A stretch of 64,000 bases of DNA from Undibacterium piscinae. GTDB lineage: Bacteria > Pseudomonadota > Gammaproteobacteria > Burkholderiales > Burkholderiaceae_D. This document shows positions 58,224-64,000 of this stretch, piece after piece (position 1 is the first letter of the stretch; every line of letters begins with the position of its first letter). Made by a program: the position numbers and the translations under genes. The notes under the pieces are model-generated. The model was not told the origin of the DNA and made no database searches. It saw nothing but the letters and a program-made list of their open reading frames with translations. Location: positions 2,108,001-2,172,000 of the forward strand of contig CP051152.1 in the NCBI GenBank assembly GCA_003970805.2, read 5' to 3'.

Positions 58224-59717
58224 TTAGCTGCGTTCGCGCTCGATGGTTCCCAGCACACGAAAACACAGCCAGACCCCGGCCGCACCAAAAAATACTACGC
58301 CCAGGCCATAACCGGCCAACACACCGATCACACCATACCAATGGCTACCCAGCCAGACAAAAGGGATTACGCCCAGCGTCGCACGGCCCCAGTTGAGCAT
58401 AGTTGAATACAGCGGATAGCCAAGATTATTGAAAGCGGCGTTGGCGACGAACAGACAACCGTTAAACACGAAACTACCGGCTACATAAATGCAAAAGAAC
58501 ACGATCAAGTCATGCCCCATACCTTGCGCACCAAACACATTGGCGATCTGCTGACTACCCAGCGCCAGCAAAAGCCACATCACCAGCACGTAAATCAAGG
58601 TAAATTTCAGGCTGTCGCGCATGGTGGAATGCAAGCGTTCAAAGTTTTTCGCGCCCAGATTCTGTCCCAGTATCGGCCCGACCGCACCAGAGAGCGCAAA
58701 CAAGCCGGCGAACGCCACCGGAATCAGGCGTCCTATCACCGCCCAACCTGCCACCGCATCATCACCGTATTTGGCGATAGCGGCAGTGACCGCTGCATTG
58801 CCCACCGGCGTCGCGACCTGGGTCATGATTGCCGGTATGCCTATCGCCATGAAAGGCTTGAGTCCGCGCATAAATGTAGCTCTATCAGGCAAGGCATACA
58901 GGTGATGGATCTTCAGCACTCCATACAAGCCTATCGCCACCAGCACTACTCGCGCGCAGATATTGGCATAGGCAGCACCATCGAGGCGCATGTCAAAACC
59001 GAAAATGAACAAGGGGTCGAGCACGGCAGTCGCAGCCGCCGCACCCAGCGTCACATACATGGCGCGCTTGGCATCCCCGACAGCGCGTAACAAGGCGCTC
59101 AGGCACATGCCTAGGGCCAGCAAGGGAATCGACGGCAACACCATGGCGCAAAACCTTTTCGCCAGACGCGCCGTTTCGCCCTGCGCACCCAACAGTTGCA
59201 GCACGCTGTCCAACACGGGATAAGTGAGCACGCTGAGCACGACACTGATGCCGCCTATCAATAGTAATGCGGTGCCGGCCAATTGCCTGGCTGCCGCCAA
59301 ACCGCCGCTGCCGATCGCACGCGATACCAACGCGGTAGCGGCAATCGACAAGCCTATCGCGATCGAGGTATGAAAAAACAGCAAGGTACTGGCGTAGCCA
59401 ACCGCCGCTGCCAATTCTTGCTGGCCTAAGCGTGAGATATAAAACAGATTGAGGACATCGACCAAAAACACTGCAATCAAGCCTAGAAAAGTCAGAGCGC
59501 CAGGCAAGTGATTCAGTGCCACTACCGCACACACCCCAGCCACCACGAAGGAGGCCAGCGTGGCCAGAAAAAAGTAACGGGCAATCGCCCCCAGGCTGGC
59601 GATACAGCGCAGCGCAATCAAGACCCGATAACCCAACCACAGCGCCAATAAAAACAGACCGACATTGGCCGCCGCCCTATCGCGCCCCAAGGCCACGTAC
59701 ACCAGCACGATGCTCAA
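58224..59717 (-). CDS. MATE-family multidrug/toxin efflux transporter
   Basis: 497 residues from a TTG; the MATE core begins near residue 80 (ALTFLGLIAVFLVDVLNLFY) and has twelve helices, with AAATALVSRAIGSGG in the first half and GAVGPILGQNLGAKNFERL in the second. The first ~80 residues are extra membrane segments that continue, across a +1 frame change near 59715, into an open frame up to 60078. GTG codons just before the core are alternative starts. Substrate unknown. Confidence 0.85.
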   Translation of the reverse strand: MSIVLVYVALGRDRAAANVGLFLLALWLGYRVLIALRCIASLGAIARYFFLATLASFVVAGVCAVVALNHLPGALTFLGLIAVFLVDVLNLFYISRLGQQELAAAVGYASTLLFFHTSIAIGLSIAATALVSRAIGSGGLAAARQLAGTALLLIGGISVVLSVLTYPVLDSVLQLLGAQGETARLAKRFCAMVLPSIPLLALGMCLSALLRAVGDAKRAMYVTLGAAAATAVLDPLFIFGFDMRLDGAAYANICARVVLVAIGLYGVLKIHHLYALPDRATFMRGLKPFMAIGIPAIMTQVATPVGNAAVTAAIAKYGDDAVAGWAVIGRLIPVAFAGLFALSGAVGPILGQNLGAKNFERLHSTMRDSLKFTLIYVLVMWLLLALGSQQIANVFGAQGMGHDLIVFFCIYVAGSFVFNGCLFVANAAFNNLGYPLYSTMLNWGRATLGVIPFVWLGSHWYGVIGVLAGYGLGVVFFGAAGVWLCFRVLGTIERERS

Positions 59718-60078
59718 GCCAATATTGCTGGTGGCTCACCGCCAGTGGCGGCCTTTGCAATTGCAGAAAATGGCTAGCCACCAGCAGACAGCTACAGCTA
59801 AAACCCACCATCAAAGCCAGCATGCCGTACAAAGACCATTCTTGCTTAGTCCACAAAAAACTCAGTTGATGGCCGTTATAGTCAAACTTCAACAAGATCA
59901 GGCTCAGCAGATAAAGCGCGTACAAAAAAACGCTAGGTTGATGACGCCCGGCCTCAGTCAAAGCCTGCCACAGCGAGCCACCCAAGCGATGCTCGGAGTT
60001 GGCCGCATCAAAGGCGTGCGCCTCATCATTGCTGGCCGGGTCGTAGCTGCTATGTACTGGAAGCTTGATTTGTTTCAT
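59718..60078 (-). other. Frame-broken N-terminal extension of the MATE gene
   Basis: Frame MKQIKLPVHSSYDPASNDEA to LQLQRPPLAV, about 113 codons with two membrane helices. One base too many near GTGAGCC (about 59719) separates it from the MATE frame. Repairing it would give a 617-residue protein with about five extra helices before the MATE core. Alternatively it is a separate decayed gene. Confidence 0.5.
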
Positions 60079-60434
60079 TGCAAAACCTCAGGACTGAGAA
60101 AACTAATTAAAGGAAATAATCGACTACCAGCGACCAGTACGGCATTTTTTGCTTGCACTCCTCAGCCAGTCTAAGATGCTTGCCAGACTGCTTATTGTCA
60201 CGATATTGCCACGATATTGCTGCGATACAGCTACATTCGCAAGTTACGTGCCAGCTCCAGAGTACTTAATAAAACGACTACAACTCCCCTAGCCATCCCC
60301 GATTGCGTCGGTGTTTTTACATGTAAATAGTCGATCTCTTTACACAACTTGCTTTTCCTTTACATGTCATTGACAATACGCCACAGTAAAATTCTACAAA
60401 CACTACTTTTTTCGACAACCAGGCAAATCCGGCA
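60079..60434. other. Divergent region MATE / kinase
   Basis: 356 bases, AT-rich near the kinase. No gene. Promoters for both directions are expected; no clear sigma-54 site is seen here, unlike downstream of the kinase. Confidence 0.5.
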
Positions 60435-62774
60435 ATGACAGTTTCAGCTTCAGACTCAGCGACAGTAGCGAACCCAGCAGCAGCGTCTGATCTGCCCACG
60501 CTCAGCCATTACCAGATCCGCGCTCAGCTTGGCGAAGGCGGCTTTGGCGATGTCTACGAAGCCTGGGACAGCAAGCTGCGTCGCAGCGTCGCCATCAAGC
60601 GCATGAAGCATGTGCCAAATGCGCCAACTAGCCTCTTGAAAGAAGCGCGGCTGGCGGCTTCGCTACAACACGCCGCCTTTGTCAAAATATTTGCGATAGA
60701 AGAAGACGGCGACAGCACCGCCATCGTGATGGAACTGGTGCCCGGCATCACCCTCAGAGTCTGGGGTCATGGCCAGCCGCAAGAGGTTGCCCAGGTGCTG
60801 GAGCTGATACGCCAGGTTGCCGATGCCATGCAAGAAGCGCATGCCGCTGGCCTTACCCACGGTGATTTAAAACCCTCGAATCTGATACTCGAACCTGGCG
60901 GCAAGCTGCGCATCCTCGATTTTGGTCTGGCCACCCAGACCGATAGTCAGGCTACCGCCTCGGTCAGCCAGCTAGACCCGCAAGGCACCATCGCCTACAT
61001 GGCTCCCGAACTGATGCTAGGCACGCTGGCCAATGCCAAGAGCGACATCTATGCGCTGGGTGTGATCTGCTACGAACTGCTCAACGGTAGCCGCCCGCAT
61101 GCCCATCTGAGCGGGCTGGCACTGGCAGCCGCGCATATGCAAGCCAGCTCAGACGGTTGGGATTACCCCGCCAATTTACCGACCCCGGTGATCCAGCTGA
61201 TCCGCAGCATGACCGCCAGTAAGCCCGAGCTAAGGCTGTCCAGCATGGCCGCCGTAGTCGAGCAGATCAAGGCGATTAGCCAGCGCATTAGCGACAACCC
61301 GCACAGTGCCAGCATACCAGCGCACGTGAGTAATCCGTTTGCAACTACGCTCAATGCGGCAGCCGGCAATCCGGTCAGCGTCACCCTCAGCGCCCCGCTC
61401 AGCATTGCAGGTTTAGCCGCCACCACATCAGCACCAGCAGCGGCTACTAAGCAGCCGCTCAGCCAGCCGCTGCGCTGGGGCATCGCGACCTTCAGTCTGA
61501 CGCTGCTGACAGGGCTACTGGTCTGGCAAATTGTTCCGCGCCTCAGCCCCGCAGTTAGCTCCGCAATGACGAATACCGGCAACCCAGCAGCAGTCATCAC
61601 CTCGCCAGCCGGCCCGTATTCAGAAGCGCTAGAGATGCAGCAAGGTCTAGCCGCCCTCAAGCTATTTGATAGACCCGGCAGCCTGGATGCAGCGGACAAA
61701 AATTTCAATACCATACTTAGCCACAACCCGAATAATGCGGCGGCAGCGGCGGGTCTGTCGCTGCTCTATAGCTTTCGTTATCGTAGCGATGAGCAAGACG
61801 AGGTCTGGCTGCAAAAAGCCGATGCCAGCGCCCAGCAAGCGCTCAAACTCAATGGGCAATTAGCCCTCAGTCATGTTGCCAAGGGCTTAGTACTGGATCT
61901 GCAAGGTAAAGCCGAACTCGGTCTGGCCGAGCAAGAGAAGGCGCTGAGTCTGGACCCTAAAAATTTCTTCGCCTGGAATGAAAAAACCAATGCCCTCAGA
62001 AGTCTGCGGCGCTATGCCGATGCCAAAAAGAATGCCGAATTAGCGCGGCAGCACTTCCCGCAAGAGAGAATCTTCGCCGACCAGCTGGGCAGTATCCACT
62101 ACGCGCAAGACGACTACAAGGCGGCCGAAGCCGCCTTCAAGCTCAGCATACAATTGCAACCGGATGCAGTATTTTCCTACGCCAATCTGAGTGGTGCCCT
62201 TATGAGCCAGAACCGCAATGACGAGGCGCTAGAGGTCTTGCAACAAGGTCTGCAACTACGTCCTAGTGCCATGCTGTACGGCAATCTAGGCAATGCCCAA
62301 TTCTTGCGCGGCGATTATGTCGCCGCTGCTGCCGCCTTTGAACTGGCAGTATCACCCGACAAAGGCAACCCGGCAGACTATCTGGGTTGGGCCAATCTAG
62401 CCGATACCCTGCTGTGGATACCCGGGCGCAAGGAAGAGGCACGTAAGGCCTACGACAAAGCAAAACTCTTACTTGCACCGAAGCTGGCACGTAGCCAAAA
62501 TGATGCCACTTTAACGTCACGTATGGGCTTGTATGCGGCACGTACTGGCGACAAGAGCAAAGGTTTAGAATTATTGCAAAAGTCGGTCAACCTGGCTCCG
62601 GAAGACGCCGCTGTGTTGTTCTACGCTGGACTAGGATATGAATTACTGGGAAACAGGGCGGAAGCGCTAGAGGCTATCGCCAAGGCTAAGAAGTTTGGTT
62701 ATCCCATCAGCTTCATAGAAAACGAGCCGGATCTATTAGCACTACGCAGAGATGCGCGCTATTCGCGCCCTTAG
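60435..62774 (+). CDS. Membrane Ser/Thr protein kinase with TPR repeats
   Basis: 779 residues. Hanks-type kinase (25-290): GEGGFGDVYE, Lys55 in VAIK, Glu69, HGDLKPSN (143 is the catalytic Asp; HGD instead of HRD), DFG at 161-163, YMAPEL. A Ser/Pro/Thr-rich linker, one membrane helix (about 347-367), then roughly nine TPRs to the end (FLRGDYVAAAAAFELAV and similar), presumably periplasmic. Lack of the Arg before the catalytic Asp suggests activation-loop phosphorylation is not needed. Followed by the sigma-54 promoter gene. Confidence 0.9.
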   Translation: MTVSASDSATVANPAAASDLPTLSHYQIRAQLGEGGFGDVYEAWDSKLRRSVAIKRMKHVPNAPTSLLKEARLAASLQHAAFVKIFAIEEDGDSTAIVMELVPGITLRVWGHGQPQEVAQVLELIRQVADAMQEAHAAGLTHGDLKPSNLILEPGGKLRILDFGLATQTDSQATASVSQLDPQGTIAYMAPELMLGTLANAKSDIYALGVICYELLNGSRPHAHLSGLALAAAHMQASSDGWDYPANLPTPVIQLIRSMTASKPELRLSSMAAVVEQIKAISQRISDNPHSASIPAHVSNPFATTLNAAAGNPVSVTLSAPLSIAGLAATTSAPAAATKQPLSQPLRWGIATFSLTLLTGLLVWQIVPRLSPAVSSAMTNTGNPAAVITSPAGPYSEALEMQQGLAALKLFDRPGSLDAADKNFNTILSHNPNNAAAAAGLSLLYSFRYRSDEQDEVWLQKADASAQQALKLNGQLALSHVAKGLVLDLQGKAELGLAEQEKALSLDPKNFFAWNEKTNALRSLRRYADAKKNAELARQHFPQERIFADQLGSIHYAQDDYKAAEAAFKLSIQLQPDAVFSYANLSGALMSQNRNDEALEVLQQGLQLRPSAMLYGNLGNAQFLRGDYVAAAAAFELAVSPDKGNPADYLGWANLADTLLWIPGRKEEARKAYDKAKLLLAPKLARSQNDATLTSRMGLYAARTGDKSKGLELLQKSVNLAPEDAAVLFYAGLGYELLGNRAEALEAIAKAKKFGYPISFIENEPDLLALRRDARYSRP

Positions 62775-62795
62775 TATCGACAAGACATATCGTAT

Positions 62796-62811
62796 TGGCA
62801 TGAAAATTGCT
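62796..62811 (+). promoter_or_regulatory. Sigma-54 promoter
   Basis: TGGCATG, AAAA, TTGCT: GG (62797-62798) and GC (62809-62810) separated by exactly ten bases, as needed at -24/-12. It lies 84 bases before the 124-residue gene and points to it. A sigma-54 activator gene is adjacent. Confidence 0.75.
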
Positions 62812-62894
62812 AAATAGCCGCATAGTACTTGCTTTCTATTGCTAGAAATCTTGCCCTATGTTTTACCCCTCTTGTTAACTTTAAGGATATATCG

Positions 62895-63269
62895 ATGACC
62901 ACGTTTACCTATACCGTCAACTGCCCGCCGGGCGTCGCAGGACAAGTTACCAATACCACGTGCACTCTAGCGCCCGCTGGCGACATCTACGATAACGATT
63001 TAATTGAATTTGTGTTTGTAGATAGTACAGGTGCAACAACCATACCTTTCGCCTGTACCATGCTGGTCATCAAAGCCCCGGGTAACCCGCATGAAGTGAT
63101 GGAGCCCTTTGTCGGCTACAAGGGACAAACCTGCATCAATTTGCTCACACTTACGACACCACTGACGATACGCCCTAGTGTTTCTGGTGCCTGGTCATTC
63201 TCGCTGCTATTTGTAGTCGATGGTCAAGCTTATTTCCTTGATCCAGTAATCATTATCAAACCCAACTAA
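62895..63269 (+). CDS. Hypothetical beta-rich protein, 124 residues, sigma-54 controlled
   Basis: MTTFTYTVNCPPGVAGQVTN; beta-strand pattern throughout (FVFVDSTGATTIPFACTMLV, SGAWSFSLLFVVDGQAYFLD). Four Cys. No signal peptide or membrane helix. AAGGA seven bases before the ATG decides the start. Not recognised as a known family. It stands between a kinase gene and a convergent activator gene and has its own sigma-54 promoter, so it is probably the output of this unit. Confidence 0.75.
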   Translation: MTTFTYTVNCPPGVAGQVTNTTCTLAPAGDIYDNDLIEFVFVDSTGATTIPFACTMLVIKAPGNPHEVMEPFVGYKGQTCINLLTLTTPLTIRPSVSGAWSFSLLFVVDGQAYFLDPVIIIKPN

Positions 63270-63276
63270 TCCCCCA

Positions 63277-64000
63277 TCACCCCAGCAAACCCAAGCCCCG
63301 CAGATGACGCCGCAAGGCTTCGCTCGGGGTTTTGAGTAAGGCGGCGCAGCGTTCTACGTCGCCGCCACTGTTTGCCAGTGCCGCGCGCATTTCTTCCAGC
63401 GCGATTTGTTCTACCCTGCGTATCTGGCTATGCGTCTCTAGCAGCTTATACATAGAGGGACGCGAGACCCCCAGTTGTTGCGCGGCGGCCTGGATGTACC
63501 AGTCGTTTTCTTCCATCGCGCTCAGCACTTCGGCCTCGCTCAGTTCAGTCAATTTTTTGCGCACCGGTGCTGCTGGCGTGGCCGCGGCGTTGGCGCTGCT
63601 GGCGGTGTTGTTGCTCGTTGCGGGCGCTGCACTCGCCCCCAGCACGGTACACGCACTGAGTGTTGCGCTAGACAGAAAACTACTGGTGATACGCTCGGGC
63701 GAAATTTTCACCAAGGTCTCGAACAGAGGCACCTCTCCCATTTGCAGGGCCAGCATCACGCGCTTAAGTACATGCGCCAGCTGCCGGATATTCCCGGGCC
63801 AATCGTAACGCGCAAAATCGGTAATCAAAGAGTGCGGCAAACTCAAGCCCAGTTCTGCCATCTGAGTATTACTCTTGAGCAGATGCTGCATCAAGACGCC
63901 GATATCTTCACGGCGCGCGCGCAGCGGCGGCAGCTGGATCACAAAACTTTCCAGACGACGCAACAGGGCTTGATTGAAATGATCGCTATCGAGATCCTGA
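63277..64000 (-). CDS. Sigma-54-dependent transcriptional activator (5' part beyond window)
   Basis: C-terminal 241 residues. Enters inside the AAA+ domain (FNQALLRRLESFVIQLPPLR, then YDWPGNIRQLAHVLKRVML), an Ala-rich linker, and two Fis-type helix-turn-helix segments: AAQQLGVSRPSMYKLLETH and a second one near RCAALLKTPSEALRRHLRGL. The frame is open to base 64000. The N-terminal sensing domain (possibly FHA or receiver) is outside. Convergent with the 62895 gene, eight bases apart. Confidence 0.9.
   Translation of the reverse strand, partial: QDLDSDHFNQALLRRLESFVIQLPPLRARREDIGVLMQHLLKSNTQMAELGLSLPHSLITDFARYDWPGNIRQLAHVLKRVMLALQMGEVPLFETLVKISPERITSSFLSSATLSACTVLGASAAPATSNNTASSANAAATPAAPVRKKLTELSEAEVLSAMEENDWYIQAAAQQLGVSRPSMYKLLETHSQIRRVEQIALEEMRAALANSGGDVERCAALLKTPSEALRRHLRGLGLLG

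Noticed and set aside
1..64000. tRNA, rRNA or CRISPR arrays
   Set aside because: No cloverleaf, rRNA segment, or regularly spaced repeat series was seen.

Overview
The window is a bacterial chromosome segment that looks like a member of the Burkholderiales, most likely Oxalobacteraceae. The evidence is the str-S10-spc-alpha ribosomal gene order, beta-proteobacterial-type EF-Tu, EF-G and S3 sequences, the Mla-type lipid transport operon with a STAS-permease fusion, and the lipB-lipA order. The species cannot be told from the sequence alone.

Layout. Positions 1-17030 hold one long minus-strand translation locus, transcribed from right to left: rpsL-rpsG-fusA-tuf-rpsJ, then rplC-D-W-B, rpsS, rplV, rpsC, rplP, rpmC, rpsQ, rplN, rplX, rplE, rpsN, rpsH, rplF, rplR, rpsE, rpmD, rplO, secY, infA, rpmJ, rpsM and the start of rpsK. 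A strong hairpin with a U-tract, followed by a good sigma-70 promoter, splits rpsJ from rplC. A 46-codon open frame and a 12-bp hairpin sit in the unusual gap between rpsQ and rplN. Positions 17329-31111 carry envelope and housekeeping genes on the plus strand: a phosphoethanolamine-transferase-like sulfatase-fold protein, an Mla-like ABC lipid transporter (permease, ATPase, MCE protein, lipoprotein), a VanZ-like membrane protein, a 2Fe-2S ferredoxin, an alpha/beta hydrolase, a D,D-carboxypeptidase, D-amino-acid transaminase, a YbeD-like protein, lipB and a broken lipA. One minus-strand chalcone-isomerase-like gene lies among them.

Positions 31190-43992 look like two redox/sulfur-linked clusters. 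The first is an ArsR repressor divergent from an operon of RND adaptor, RND pump, a DUF2892 protein, TrxC and a rhodanese. The second is a BigR-type ArsR repressor with a TauE/SafE permease on one side and a persulfide-dioxygenase-like metallo-hydrolase, a DUF2892 protein and phosphofructokinase on the other. In this second cluster the permease is fused in frame to a polysaccharide deacetylase, a caspase-like domain and TPR repeats, giving a 1086-residue protein whose catalytic motifs are all intact. It is the most unusual gene in the window.

Positions 44041-64000 hold a large GAF/PAS/GGDEF/EAL protein, a CNNM/CorC-like protein, a 'site-specific recombinase' family membrane protein, a decayed RND efflux operon (outer-membrane factor pseudogene, adaptor remnant joined by deletion to an N-truncated pump), a small exported protein and a MATE transporter with an N-terminal membrane extension. 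At the right end lies a possible signalling unit: a Ser/Thr kinase with TPRs, a near-consensus sigma-54 promoter in front of a 124-residue protein, and a convergent sigma-54 activator that runs off the edge.

Several genes carry frame breaks (mlaF-like, vanZ-like, the metallo-hydrolase, the MATE extension, the outer-membrane factor). Two lie at homopolymers and could be sequencing errors; the outer-membrane factor and lipA are clearly decayed.
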